Of a stretch of DNA of 64,000 nt, positions 37,724 to 46,911 are shown piece after piece. Under the pieces are notes generated by a model. It was not told where the DNA came from. It searched no databases and saw only the letters and a program-made list of their open reading frames with translations. This DNA comes from Polaribacter gangjinensis (GTDB taxonomy: Bacteria; Bacteroidota; Bacteroidia; Flavobacteriales; Flavobacteriaceae). The DNA lies in contig NZ_CP150662.1 of NCBI RefSeq assembly GCF_038024125.1, forward strand, positions 2,249,501 through 2,313,500, in the 5' to 3' direction. Positions within the stretch are counted from its first letter, which is position 1. Each line of letters begins with the position of its first letter. A program made the translations under genes and the position numbers.

Positions 37724-38368
37724 ATGGCAAGAAGAGAAAATCCAGAAATTAATGCAGGTTCGATGGCGGACATTGCTTTTCTTTTATTGATTTTCTTCTT
37801 AGTTACCACAACAATGAATGTAGATTCAGGTATTTCTAAGAAGTTATCAGAAAAGCCGCCAGCTGATTATGTTCCTCCTGTTATCAAAGAGAAAAATATT
37901 TTTGAGGTAAATATCAACAGAAATAATGAGCTTTTGGTAGAAGGTGATCGAATGGACATAAAAGACTTAAAAGAAGCTGCTATCAAATTCATTGATAATG
38001 GTGGTGGAATTGGAAATGCTGGCGAAGATGGGTCTCCAGGAAAAGCTTGTGATTATTGTCAAGGTGATAGAAGCGAAAGTTCTTCAGACCATCCAAATAA
38101 AGCAATCATTTCTGTTCAAAGTGATAGAGGTACTGAATATGGTACTTATATTCAAGTTCAAAATGAGTTGTTAAAAGCTTATACTGAATTAAGAAACAGA
38201 TTGTCAAGACAAAAATACCAAATGACTTTTGATGAGCTAGAAAAAGCTTATGACGAAGCCAAAAAGAACGCTGGTATGAAAGACAGAGTTGAAGATTTAA
38301 GAGTTAAAGTAGAGTTTATTAAAACTGCTTATCCTCAAATTATTTCTGATGCTGAACCAACATCTTAA
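37724..38368 (+). CDS. ExbD/TolR-family protein with CxxC insert
   Basis: 214-residue ExbD-like protein with one N-terminal transmembrane helix (residues about 15-31) containing the conserved proton-carrying aspartate (Asp16 in SMADIAFLLLIFF). The periplasmic domain carries an inserted glycine-rich segment near 92-118 with CDYC at 109-112, after which NKAIISVQSDRGTEYGTYIQV resumes the ExbD fold. At 214 residues it exceeds the usual 130-150. It works with the ExbB-like and second ExbD proteins of the operon. Confidence 0.9.
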   Translation: MARRENPEINAGSMADIAFLLLIFFLVTTTMNVDSGISKKLSEKPPADYVPPVIKEKNIFEVNINRNNELLVEGDRMDIKDLKEAAIKFIDNGGGIGNAGEDGSPGKACDYCQGDRSESSSDHPNKAIISVQSDRGTEYGTYIQVQNELLKAYTELRNRLSRQKYQMTFDELEKAYDEAKKNAGMKDRVEDLRVKVEFIKTAYPQIISDAEPTS

Positions 38369-38390
38369 TTAATTTTAAAATTTAACAAAT

Positions 38391-38855
38391 ATGTCTAAAT
38401 TTAGAAAAAAGAAGAAAGGAATGCCTGCTGTAAATACTGCAGCATTACCTGACATCGTTTTCATGTTATTATTCTTCTTCATGGTTACAACAACTATGAG
38501 AGAAACTGATTTGAGAATTGAAAATCCAAGACTTCCTAGTGCGACTGAAATTAAAAAGTTAGAGCATAAAAGTTTGGTTTGTACAATCTATGTTGGTAAA
38601 GCAAAGGATGAAAATAAAGGTAGTGGATACAACAAAATTCAATTAAATGATAAAATTGCGTCTGCTGATCAAGTACCTGCTTTTATCATCAATGCAAGAA
38701 CAAAAGTGTCAGAAGCTGAAATTCCTTTTATGACAACCTCAATAAAAGCTGATAAAGAATCAAATGTTGGTACTATCACTGATATTCGTTTGAAATTGAG
38801 AGATGTAAATGCTTTAAAAGTTAGTTATTCAACCCAAAAAGGTTCAGGTAATTAA
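38391..38855 (+). CDS. ExbD/TolR-family protein, second copy
   Basis: 154-residue ExbD-like protein with a basic N-terminus (SKFRKKKKGMP), one transmembrane helix and the conserved aspartate at 21 (ALPDIVFMLLFFF). The periplasmic part is of ordinary ExbD length, without the CxxC insert of the preceding paralogue. Two distinct ExbD proteins beside one ExbB-like protein is a common arrangement in Bacteroidota. A terminator follows directly. Confidence 0.92.
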   Translation: MSKFRKKKKGMPAVNTAALPDIVFMLLFFFMVTTTMRETDLRIENPRLPSATEIKKLEHKSLVCTIYVGKAKDENKGSGYNKIQLNDKIASADQVPAFIINARTKVSEAEIPFMTTSIKADKESNVGTITDIRLKLRDVNALKVSYSTQKGSGN

Positions 38856-38871
38856 TTTTACAAATAGTTTT

Positions 38872-38905
38872 AAAAAAGGGTAATTCTAAAGAATTACCCT
38901 TTTTT
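38872..38905 (+). terminator. Rho-independent terminator after the second exbD gene
   Basis: GGGTAATTC, TAAA loop, GAATTACCC, flanked by A6 and T6. Confidence 0.9.
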
Positions 38906-38961
38906 ATTTTTTGTATATTCCTTAAAAAAATATCGTATATTTCATCATATATATTCTTGAT

Positions 38962-39639
38962 ATGAAAAAATTGGTATCTTTTCTTTTTTTGATTTTCTTT
39001 GTTTCTGTGTCATTTGCTCAGAAGGATTCTTTACAAATTGGAGATAAATATGCTGACGATCAGATTTATGCTTCTATATCATACGCACAATTTTTTAAAC
39101 AACCTACCACAATTAGCAAAAGTGGTTTTTCATTTGGTGTATCTACAGGTTTTATAAAAGATATAATTTTAAATAAACAAGGCACAATTTCTATTGGAGT
39201 TGGAGTTGGTTATGGTTATGATTATTTCAATCACAATTTAAAAGTTCAGGAAATTAATAATACAACAATCTTCATTGAATCTAATACTAATATAAATTCA
39301 AATATATTTTCTTCTCATAATATTGAGTTTCCTCTAGAATTTCGTTGGAGAACATCAAATGCGGTGAAATTTGATTTTTGGCGAATTTATACTGGAGTGA
39401 AATTTTTATACAATTTTTCTAATACTTTCCGATTTGATGAGAATGGTACTCAATTTTCCTATAAAAATGTTTCAGCTTATAACAATTTTCAATACGGATT
39501 AACTTTTTCAGCAGGTTATGATGTAATCAATCTTCACGTATTTTATAATTTAACACCAATTTTTAAAAATGCAACTATCAATTCTGAACCTATTGATACT
39601 AGTATTTTGAAGTTTGGACTGATTTTTTACATTTTATAA
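38962..39639 (+). CDS. Outer membrane beta-barrel protein, PorT-like
   Basis: 225-residue secreted protein with a signal peptide (LVSFLFLIFFVSVSFAQ) and a barrel-like sequence: FGVSTGFIKDI, ISIGVGVGYGYDYF, FPLEFRWRTSNAVKFDFWRIYTGVKFLYNF, and a hydrophobic last strand. It resembles the PorT/outer membrane beta-barrel family; I do not claim it is the gliding protein PorT/SprT itself. It lies after the ExbB-ExbD operon but beyond a terminator. Confidence 0.7.
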   Translation: MKKLVSFLFLIFFVSVSFAQKDSLQIGDKYADDQIYASISYAQFFKQPTTISKSGFSFGVSTGFIKDIILNKQGTISIGVGVGYGYDYFNHNLKVQEINNTTIFIESNTNINSNIFSSHNIEFPLEFRWRTSNAVKFDFWRIYTGVKFLYNFSNTFRFDENGTQFSYKNVSAYNNFQYGLTFSAGYDVINLHVFYNLTPIFKNATINSEPIDTSILKFGLIFYIL

Positions 39640-40233
39640 AACACAAAAAGTAATTATTGGCGCAACTACACCTGTAAAAAATCCAACATAAATTTCTTTT
39701 GGTGAATGTGCATTTAAATGAAGTCTTGCAGCTGCTACAATTCCTGAAAGGAATAAATTAATCATTATAATTAACAAAAATGATTGATTGTGTATAACGC
39801 TTAACGTCATGAAAAAGCCAGTAAAAATTCCGAATGAAAGAAGGTGAATACTTGCTTTAATTTTAAAATGAAACAAAATATACACTATTACTAATCCTAA
39901 AGATGTTGCATAAAATAACAATGCAATATCATTAAAACGTTGGATATGATGTAGAGTATTTCCAAGTAAATAGAAAACTACTAACATGATAGCTATAGGT
40001 AATTTTCTATCATGGATAGTTTCTGTTTTATAAGAATCTATCAATTTTAATTTTTTAAAAAGTACTAAAATCAATAATGGAATTAGGTAAGTAATTATAA
40101 ATACCAAACTTAAAACAACTAATTTTTGGTTGCTTTCAAAATTAATTGGAGTTACTAAAAAATATAACATTACTCCAACAGTTGGAATCACAATTGGATG
40201 TAATAGTACAGATATAAATTGAGGAATTTTCAC
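39634..40233 (-). CDS. PAP2-like membrane protein with degenerate active site
   Basis: 199-residue inner membrane protein with five or six helices. The segment ARLHLNAHSPKEIYVGFFTG fits the third PAP2 phosphatase motif (Arg-x5-His) with Glu in place of Asp. Weaker traces of the others are DRKLP (first motif) and SIHLLSFG where PSGH would be, lacking the usual Pro-Ser-Gly. It may be an inactive or altered lipid phosphatase. Start is GTG at 40233, overlapping the rpoN stop as GTGA, so it is coupled to rpoN. Its 3' end overlaps the convergent beta-barrel gene by six bases. Confidence 0.7.
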   Translation of the reverse strand: MKIPQFISVLLHPIVIPTVGVMLYFLVTPINFESNQKLVVLSLVFIITYLIPLLILVLFKKLKLIDSYKTETIHDRKLPIAIMLVVFYLLGNTLHHIQRFNDIALLFYATSLGLVIVYILFHFKIKASIHLLSFGIFTGFFMTLSVIHNQSFLLIIMINLFLSGIVAAARLHLNAHSPKEIYVGFFTGVVAPIITFCVL

Positions 40234-41693
40234 AAAATTTCTTTTCGTAAACGCGCAACAGGCAAATCTAATTGTTCTCTATATTTTGCAATCGTTCTTC
40301 TGGCTATTGGGTACCCTTTTTCTTTTAAAATTTCAGCCAATTTTTCGTCAGTCAAAGGTCTTTTTTTGTTTTCTTCGGCAATTACAGTTTGTAAAATATT
40401 CTTAATTTCTTTAGTAGAAACATCTTCACCTTGGTCATTTTTCATTGATTCAGAAAAGAATTCTTTAATCAATTTTGTTCCATAAGGTGTAGCAACATAT
40501 TTACTGTTTGCAACTCTAGAAACTGTAGAAATGTCCATGTTTATTTGATCAGCAATATCTTTTAAAATCATTGGTTTTAGCTTTCGTTCATCACCAGTTA
40601 AAAAATAATCATATTGATAATGCATAATTGCATTCATGGTTACCAGCAACGTTTGTTGGCGTTGTTTGATTGCATCAATAAACCATTTTGCTGCATCTAA
40701 CTTTTGTTTGATGAAAAACACAGCATCTTTTTGAGACTGACTTTTTGTTGTAGCTTCTTGATAACCTCTCATCATATTGCTATATTCCTTTGAAATATGC
40801 AATTCTGGAGCATTTCTAGAATTCAATGTCAATTCCAATTCTCCATCAATAATTTTAATTGAGAAATCAGGCACAATTTGTTCTGCAAATTTGTTGTTTC
40901 CTGAATAAGAACTGCCAGGTTTTGGGTTTAATTTTGAAATTTCGGTATTGATTAACTTTAATTCCTCTTCAGTAATTCCGTATTTTTCTTGTAGTTTTTC
41001 GTAATGTTTTTTTACAAAATGATCAAAGGCATTTTCTAAAATATCAATCGCTAAAGTTCTTATTTTATTAGTTTCTTTCGATTTTAATTGAATGATTAAA
41101 CATTCCTTTAAATCTCTTGCACCAATACCAATTGGATCTAAATTATGAACTACAGAAGTTAATATTTCTATTACTTTTTCTTCGGTTGTAAAGACGTTTG
41201 CTGAAAAAGCAAGGTCATCAACCAAATCAATAATTTCTCTTCTTATATAACCACTATCATCAATACTACCCACTAAATACTCAGCAATAGTAAACTCATC
41301 ATCCGTTAAACGAAACGTATTTAATTGATTTTTTAAAGATTGATGAAAACTAATTCCCGCTTCATAAGGCACATTTTTTTCTTCATCATCTGCTGAATAA
41401 TTATTTGCCTGAGTTTTATAACTTGGCACTTCATCATCACTTAAATATTCATCAATATTAATGTCATCAGCATTTATTATCTCTGAATCATTATCATCAT
41501 CATACTCATTTGACAAATCGTCATCATAATTTTCAGTTTCCTCTTTTCCGTCATCAAGAGCAGGATTTTCCTCTAATTCTTGTTTTAAACGTTCTTCAAA
41601 TGCTTGCGTAGGCAATTGAATCAACTTCATCAACTGGATTTGTTGTGGAGATAATTTTTGTAAGAGTTTGAATTGTAAACTTTGCTTTAACAT
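40230..41693 (-). CDS. rpoN: RNA polymerase sigma-54 factor
   Basis: 487-residue alternative sigma factor. Region I is Gln/Leu-rich (KQSLQFKLLQKLSPQQIQLMKLIQLP) and contacts activators. A long acidic region II follows (about residues 45-100, many Asp/Glu). The core-binding region, helix-turn-helix and the C-terminal RpoN box ARRTIAKYRE (the DNA -24 reader) follow. A -7 box ends 5 bases before the ATG, predicting a leaderless transcript. No enhancer-binding activator gene is next to it. Confidence 0.97.
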   Translation of the reverse strand: MLKQSLQFKLLQKLSPQQIQLMKLIQLPTQAFEERLKQELEENPALDDGKEETENYDDDLSNEYDDDNDSEIINADDINIDEYLSDDEVPSYKTQANNYSADDEEKNVPYEAGISFHQSLKNQLNTFRLTDDEFTIAEYLVGSIDDSGYIRREIIDLVDDLAFSANVFTTEEKVIEILTSVVHNLDPIGIGARDLKECLIIQLKSKETNKIRTLAIDILENAFDHFVKKHYEKLQEKYGITEEELKLINTEISKLNPKPGSSYSGNNKFAEQIVPDFSIKIIDGELELTLNSRNAPELHISKEYSNMMRGYQEATTKSQSQKDAVFFIKQKLDAAKWFIDAIKQRQQTLLVTMNAIMHYQYDYFLTGDERKLKPMILKDIADQINMDISTVSRVANSKYVATPYGTKLIKEFFSESMKNDQGEDVSTKEIKNILQTVIAEENKKRPLTDEKLAEILKEKGYPIARRTIAKYREQLDLPVARLRKEIL

Positions 41694-41698
41694 AATTA

Positions 41699-41706
41699 CA
41701 AAGATA
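41699..41706 (-). promoter_or_regulatory. -7 promoter box of rpoN
   Basis: TATCTTTG on the minus strand, its G 6 bases from the A of the rpoN ATG, so transcription should begin at or beside the start codon. Confidence 0.55.
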
Positions 41707-41716
41707 AGAATTAAGA

Positions 41717-41755
41717 CAAAAATAAAATCGCCATTCTTTAAGGAATGACGATTGT
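41717..41755 (-). terminator. Rho-independent terminator of asnS
   Basis: Minus-strand stem ATCGTCATTC / GAATGGCGAT (one G-U pair) followed by a T-rich run; separates asnS from rpoN. Confidence 0.75.
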
Positions 41756-41777
41756 TTTATAAAGTTATTTTTGATGC

Positions 41778-43211
41778 TTAAAATTCTGCATTTTGAGGTG
41801 TTCTTGGAAATGGAATTACATCACGAATATTACTCATTCCTGTTGAAAATTGCACTAATCTTTCAAAACCAAGACCAAAACCTGAATGCACTGCAGTACC
41901 AAATTTTCGTAAATCTAAATACCACCACAATTCTTCTTCTTCAATGCCTAAAGTTTTCATTTTTGCTACTAAAACATCAAAACGCTCTTCTCTTTGACTT
42001 CCTCCAACGATTTCTCCAATGCCAGGAAATAACACATCCATAGCTCTTACTGTTTTTCCATCATCGTTCAAACGCATATAAAATGCTTTGATATTTGCAG
42101 GATAATCATATAAAATTACAGGACATTTGAAATGAGTTTCTACTAAAAAACGCTCGTGTTCTGATTGTAAATCTGCTCCCCATTCATTGATTGGATATTG
42201 AAATTTTTTCTTTTTATTTGGAGTAGAATTGCGTAAAATATCAATCGCTTCTGTGTAAGAAACACGCTTAAAGTTATTGTCAACTACAAAACGCAATTTT
42301 TCTAACAAACTCATTTCACTGCGATCGTTCATTGGTTTTGTTTTGTCTTCATCTAACAAACGCTGATTTAAAAATTCTAAATCATCTTGACAGTGTTTTA
42401 AAATATATTTCAAAACCGATTTGATAAAATCTTCTGCCAAATCCATGTTTCCGTCTAAATCCATGAAAGCAACTTCGGGTTCAATCATCCAAAACTCTGC
42501 TAAATGCCTAGTTGTATTTGAATTTTCAGCTCTAAAAGTGGGTCCGAAAGTATAGGCTTTTCCTAGAGACATGGCATAGGCTTCTGCTTCTAATTGACCA
42601 GAAACTGTCAAATTCGTTTCTTTTCCGAAGAAATCTTTTGAATAATCTATATTTCCATCTTCTGTTAATGGTGCTTTTGAAGGGTGAAGGGTAGTTACAC
42701 GAAACATTTCTCCTGCGCCTTCAGCATCTGACCCAGTTATAATGGGTGTATTTACATAGTTAAAACCATTTTCTTGGAAATAGGTATGAACTGCAAAAGA
42801 CAATTTAGAACGAACACGCATTACAGCACCAAAAGTATTGGTTCGTGTGCGTAAATGAGCATTTTCTCTTAAAAATTCAAAGCTATGTTTTTTAGGCTGA
42901 ATTGGATATTCTTCAGGGTTGGAATCTCCTAAAATTTCAATTTCAGAAACTTGAATTTCAACAGATTGTCCTTTTCCTTGACTTTCTACAACAACTCCTT
43001 TTACAGTAATTGCTGCACCTGTTGTGATTCTTTTTAAAGTATCTTCAGGAGTGGTTTCAAAGTCAATTACACATTGAATATTTTTGATAGTTGAACCATC
43101 ATTCAAAGCAATAAAACGATTGCTTCTAAAAGTTCTAACCCAACCTTTTAGTATAATTTCTTGAGATAAAATACTTGAATTTAAAATTTCAACAACGCTC
43201 TTTTCTGTCAT
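41778..43211 (-). CDS. asnS: Asparaginyl-tRNA synthetase
   Basis: 477-residue class IIb aminoacyl-tRNA synthetase. The N-terminal OB fold binds the anticodon ([21 protein letters not shown]). Class II motif 1 is in the [19 protein letters not shown] region, motif 2 in [25 protein letters not shown], and motif 3 is [12 protein letters not shown]. The [15 protein letters not shown] form identifies AsnS rather than AspS. Length is normal. It is bounded by its own terminator. Confidence 0.98.
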   Translation of the reverse strand: MTEKSVVEILNSSILSQEIILKGWVRTFRSNRFIALNDGSTIKNIQCVIDFETTPEDTLKRITTGAAITVKGVVVESQGKGQSVEIQVSEIEILGDSNPEEYPIQPKKHSFEFLRENAHLRTRTNTFGAVMRVRSKLSFAVHTYFQENGFNYVNTPIITGSDAEGAGEMFRVTTLHPSKAPLTEDGNIDYSKDFFGKETNLTVSGQLEAEAYAMSLGKAYTFGPTFRAENSNTTRHLAEFWMIEPEVAFMDLDGNMDLAEDFIKSVLKYILKHCQDDLEFLNQRLLDEDKTKPMNDRSEMSLLEKLRFVVDNNFKRVSYTEAIDILRNSTPNKKKKFQYPINEWGADLQSEHERFLVETHFKCPVILYDYPANIKAFYMRLNDDGKTVRAMDVLFPGIGEIVGGSQREERFDVLVAKMKTLGIEEEELWWYLDLRKFGTAVHSGFGLGFERLVQFSTGMSNIRDVIPFPRTPQNAEF

Positions 43212-43317
43212 TTTTTTCCTTTTTAAGTGCTTGATTTTAATATTTTTGAAAACAATGGTAAAGATACTTTTTTGCTTTTAGAATACAATAGTTCAACTTT
43301 TAATAATCGAGATAATT

Positions 43318-45693
43318 TTAATCTTCTATTTTCTCATCCTCCGCAGGAATAATTTCTATTGCGGGTTCTTTAAATATCTTTTTATTGGCTATTTTCTTTT
43401 CAAAAGTTAGTAATAATGAAGGTAACAATAATAAGTTTGAAACCATTGCAAATAATAAAGTGATGGATACTAATCCTCCCAAGGCAATAGTACCTCCAAA
43501 ACTCGATAATGTAAACACTAAAAACCCAAAAAATAATACGATTGATGTATAAAACATACTTACACCAGTTTCGCGTAAAGCAGCAAAAACAGATGGCTTT
43601 ATACGCCAGTTATGAGCTATTAATTCTTGTCGATATTTTGCTAAAAAGTGAATGGTGTCATCTACTGAAATTCCAAAAGCAATACTGAAAACTAGAATAG
43701 TTGATGGTTTTATGGGAATATCAAAAAAGCCCATCAATCCTGCAGTAATTAACAATGGTAAAATATTCGGAATTAATGAAATTAAAATCATTTGTGGCGA
43801 ACGAAACATCCAAGCCATAAAGATGGAAATAAGTACAATTGCCAGTGATAGCGAAAATACTAAATTGGTTATCAAATAATTAGTCCCTTTGATAAAAACC
43901 AAGGCTTTTCCTGTTAAACTTACAGTGTATTTTTCTTTGTCAAATTCTTTGTCAATAACAGTTTGAATTCTCTCTTGAATATCATCCATTTTGTCAGTGC
44001 CAATGTCTTTCATAAACGTCGTAATTCGTGCATAACGACCTGTAGAATCTACAAAACTTTTTAACATTCCAGAGTCATTACTTGAGTTTTTGGTGTAGGC
44101 AAAAATGTAATTTTGCTCTTGACTTGTGGGCAATTGATAGTATTTTGGATTTCCTTGATAATATGCTTGTTTAGAATATTTTACCAAATTTACCACCGAA
44201 ATTGGTTTTGATAATTCAGGAAAAGTTTCAATTGCTTCATTGATTTTTTCCATCTTTTTTAAGGTGGATAATTTCATGACACCTTTTTCTTTTTTGGTAT
44301 CAATTAAGATTTCCAAAGGCATAATACCACCAAACTCGTTTTCAAAAAACTTGATGTCTTTATAAAAACCCATACTTTTAGGCATGTCTTCAATCAAACT
44401 ACCTGATACACGAATTTGATACACGCCAATGATGCCAATGATAATGATAATTACAGAGGTAAAATAAATTCCGATTCTGTGCTCTCTTACCGTTTTTTCC
44501 ATCCAATCAACCACATTTTCTATCCATTTACGTTCTAAATGATTCAAATGTTTTTTCTTTGGGAGTGGCATGAAACTGTAAATAATAGGAATCAGCAACA
44601 GCGCCAAAATAAAAATACTGATGATATTTATTGATGCTAAAATTCCGAATTCACGCAATAAATCACTTTTTACAAAAACAAAAGTTGCAAAACCAGCAGC
44701 AGTTGTAATGTTTGTCATCAAAGTTGCGTTGCCAATTTTAGTAATGACACGTTGCAAAGATTTTGCTTGATTGCCATGTTTTTTAATTTCTTGTTGGTAT
44801 TTATTAATCAAGAAAACAGCATTTGGCACTCCAATTACAATGATTAATGGCGGAATTAATGCTGATAAAACAGTGATTTCATAACGAAACCAACCAATAA
44901 AACCAAAAGCCCAGGTAACGCCAATCAATACTACTAAAAGCGTAATAAATGTGGCTCTGTATGATCTAAAAAAGAAAAAGAAAATAACAGCAGTAATCAA
45001 TAAAGCACCCAAAACGAATAATAAAATTTCATCTTGAATATTTTGGGAATTCAATGTTCGGATATAGGGCATTCCAGAAATTCGAACATCAACATTGTTT
45101 TCTTTTTCAAATTTCTCTACAACAGGAATTAATTTATTGAAAATAAAATCTCTACGAACAGGCGTATTAATCAATTCCTTTTTAATATAAATCGCTGTTT
45201 GTAAAGTGCCTGTATTTTTATTGAACAGTAAATTATCATAGAAAGGCAATTTCTCAAACAATTGTTTTTTGATGGCTAAGACTTCTTCTGTTGTTTTTGG
45301 ATCTTCATCAAATAAAGGCTCTAAAACAAATTTTCGTTTGCTTCTATCGGCTTTTAGTTTTTGAACATCGGCAATTGAAAGAGTAAAATCAACTTCTTCT
45401 AAATCTTCAAAATTATCAATCAAATGATTCCAAGCATTGAATTTTTTAGGAGAAAAAACAGATGAATCTTTAATCCCTAGAATTACTAAATTTCCTTCTT
45501 CACCAAAAATCTCTAAAAACTTATTGTATTCAAGATTTACTTCGTGGTTTTCAGGAAGTAAGTTTGCTTCGGTATATGAAAATTTCATATACTTTATTTG
45601 CGAAGCTAATAAACCTGTGATGATAGCAATTATTAATAAAACCAAGTAACGGTTTCTTAAAATGATACCCGCAACTTTTGTCCAGAAATTCAT
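43318..45693 (-). CDS. RND-superfamily (MMPL/SSD) exporter
   Basis: 791-residue inner membrane transporter with twelve membrane segments in two repeats, each with a large periplasmic domain (about 35-215 and 430-610). Signature stretches in the sterol-sensing-domain-like helices are PPLIIVIGVPNAVFLINKY in the first half and FSIAFGISVDDTIHFLAKYRQEL in the second, with the proton-relay acidic residues. This is the hydrophobe/amphiphile exporter type; lipid or hopanoid-like cargo is a guess. The C-terminal tail is acidic. Its -7 box is intact although an IS30 element lies about 50 bases further upstream. Confidence 0.9.
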   Translation of the reverse strand: MNFWTKVAGIILRNRYLVLLIIAIITGLLASQIKYMKFSYTEANLLPENHEVNLEYNKFLEIFGEEGNLVILGIKDSSVFSPKKFNAWNHLIDNFEDLEEVDFTLSIADVQKLKADRSKRKFVLEPLFDEDPKTTEEVLAIKKQLFEKLPFYDNLLFNKNTGTLQTAIYIKKELINTPVRRDFIFNKLIPVVEKFEKENNVDVRISGMPYIRTLNSQNIQDEILLFVLGALLITAVIFFFFFRSYRATFITLLVVLIGVTWAFGFIGWFRYEITVLSALIPPLIIVIGVPNAVFLINKYQQEIKKHGNQAKSLQRVITKIGNATLMTNITTAAGFATFVFVKSDLLREFGILASINIISIFILALLLIPIIYSFMPLPKKKHLNHLERKWIENVVDWMEKTVREHRIGIYFTSVIIIIIGIIGVYQIRVSGSLIEDMPKSMGFYKDIKFFENEFGGIMPLEILIDTKKEKGVMKLSTLKKMEKINEAIETFPELSKPISVVNLVKYSKQAYYQGNPKYYQLPTSQEQNYIFAYTKNSSNDSGMLKSFVDSTGRYARITTFMKDIGTDKMDDIQERIQTVIDKEFDKEKYTVSLTGKALVFIKGTNYLITNLVFSLSLAIVLISIFMAWMFRSPQMILISLIPNILPLLITAGLMGFFDIPIKPSTILVFSIAFGISVDDTIHFLAKYRQELIAHNWRIKPSVFAALRETGVSMFYTSIVLFFGFLVFTLSSFGGTIALGGLVSITLLFAMVSNLLLLPSLLLTFEKKIANKKIFKEPAIEIIPAEDEKIED

Positions 45694-45709
45694 TTAAAAA
45701 AAATTTTTG

Positions 45710-45717
45710 CAAAGGTA
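45710..45717 (-). promoter_or_regulatory. -7 promoter box of the RND exporter gene
   Basis: TACCTTTG on the minus strand, 17 bases before the ATG. The IS30 left end begins about 49 bases upstream, so the promoter appears spared. Confidence 0.55.
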
Positions 45718-45771
45718 ACTAATTGTCTTTGCGATTAAAAACAAAAAAGAGTGTTAAAAAACACGGTAGAT

Positions 45772-46731
45772 TCAACAATCAAATACAACACAATTAAAAA
45801 ATAATTCTTTCGGACTTTTGAATTTTAAGTTTTTCCTTGGTCTTCTGTTAATTTTATGTTGTACTTGTTTAATAAATTCTTCGTCAAAGTTATTAAATTC
45901 TGATTGTTTAGGAATATATTGCCTAATTAATTTATTAGAATATTCGCTTAAACCTCTTTCCCACGAGGCATATGGATGTGCAAAATAAAATTCAGTTTGT
46001 AATTTTTTTGCGATTTTTTGATGTTGTGCAAACTCACTTCCATTATCACTTGTTATTGACTTTACTGCGTTTTTATAAGGTAACAGCATATCGATAACTG
46101 TATTAGCGAGTGCTTCTGCGTTTTTACCTTTTTCAAGTTTTTTTATCATAATCATAGCAGTAGTTCTCTCTACAATAGTAACCATAGCTCCTTTATTGTT
46201 TTTCCCCACAATTAAATCTATTTCCCAATCACCAAATCGTTCTTTGTTGTTAATTAAATCAGGTCTTTGGTCAATAGAAACTTTGTTTTTGATAATCTCG
46301 TGTTTTCCAGAAACTGGTCGTTTCCTGTGTTTGAGCTGATGTCGAAGATGCTTGTACAAGTTACCACCTTTAGTTTTGTCTTGCCTTATGTATTGATAGA
46401 TTCTCTCAATAGAAACCATATCTACTTCATTACATTTACAGTAGCCTTTAATTTGTTCGGGAGACCACTGTTCTTCTTTTATCCACTTATCTATTTGCTT
46501 TTGCATACAAGTAGTAAACTTGCGATTAGTGGTAAAATGCTCTTTTCTTTCTTCTGCCAGTTCTTGAGCAAAATTTGGGTTGTAAAGGCCTTGTTTTGTA
46601 TTGTTTCGCTTTAATTCACGATGTATGGTACTTCTATCAACACCTATTTTTATTGCTATTTCGGTTTTTGTTATACCACATTCAAGATATGCTTTTATTA
46701 CGTACCTTTGTTCTAATGTTAAATGCTTCAT
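45772..46731 (-). CDS. IS30-family transposase
   Basis: 319-residue DDE transposase that appears intact. The N-terminal helix-turn-helix is LEQRYVIKAYLECGITKTEIAIKIG then VDRSTIHRELKRN. Catalytic residues are the Asp in DWEIDLIVGKNNKG, the Asp in ITSDNGSEFAQH, and the Glu in YASWERGLSEYSNKLIRQY, with the D-x33-E spacing of IS30. The stop codon falls inside the left inverted repeat. ATG at 46731 begins the conserved KHLTLEQRY start; an upstream TTG at 46755 falls in a near-consensus -7 box. Confidence 0.95.
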   Translation of the reverse strand: MKHLTLEQRYVIKAYLECGITKTEIAIKIGVDRSTIHRELKRNNTKQGLYNPNFAQELAEERKEHFTTNRKFTTCMQKQIDKWIKEEQWSPEQIKGYCKCNEVDMVSIERIYQYIRQDKTKGGNLYKHLRHQLKHRKRPVSGKHEIIKNKVSIDQRPDLINNKERFGDWEIDLIVGKNNKGAMVTIVERTTAMIMIKKLEKGKNAEALANTVIDMLLPYKNAVKSITSDNGSEFAQHQKIAKKLQTEFYFAHPYASWERGLSEYSNKLIRQYIPKQSEFNNFDEEFIKQVQHKINRRPRKNLKFKSPKELFFNCVVFDC

Positions 46732-46791
46732 CTGTATTTTTTTAGACGAAAACAAAGGTCGAACATTTAAACCTAAGAGAGAAAGACGTTG

Positions 46792-46845
46792 ATTTTTCTC
46801 TCTTTTTTCATTCCGCTACGCTTCATTTCAAAAAGAGAGAAAAAT
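46792..46845. repeat. 16-bp inverted repeat upstream of the transposase gene
   Basis: ATTTTTCTCTCTTTTT (46792-46807) and its exact complement (46830-46845) flank a 22-base loop. It sits between the transposase start and the right terminal repeat, where it could block read-through transcription into the transposase gene or its translation. Confidence 0.75.
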
Positions 46846-46911
46846 TATCTAATGTTGCATTTACTAATTGAACTTACCCACTCTTTAACATTAAGTTTAT
46901 AAAGATTTTTA

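Larger units (their letters stand above)
45766..46864. mobile_element. IS30-family insertion sequence
   Basis: About 1.1 kb element holding a full-length IS30 transposase gene. Imperfect terminal inverted repeats are GTAGATTCAACAAT (45766-45779) and, read inward from the other end, GTAAATGCAACATT (46864-46851), 11 of 14 matching. No convincing target duplication is visible, so the exact ends may be off by a few bases. It lies between the RND exporter gene and frr, interrupting neither. A 16-bp inverted repeat lies inside near the right end. Confidence 0.85.
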
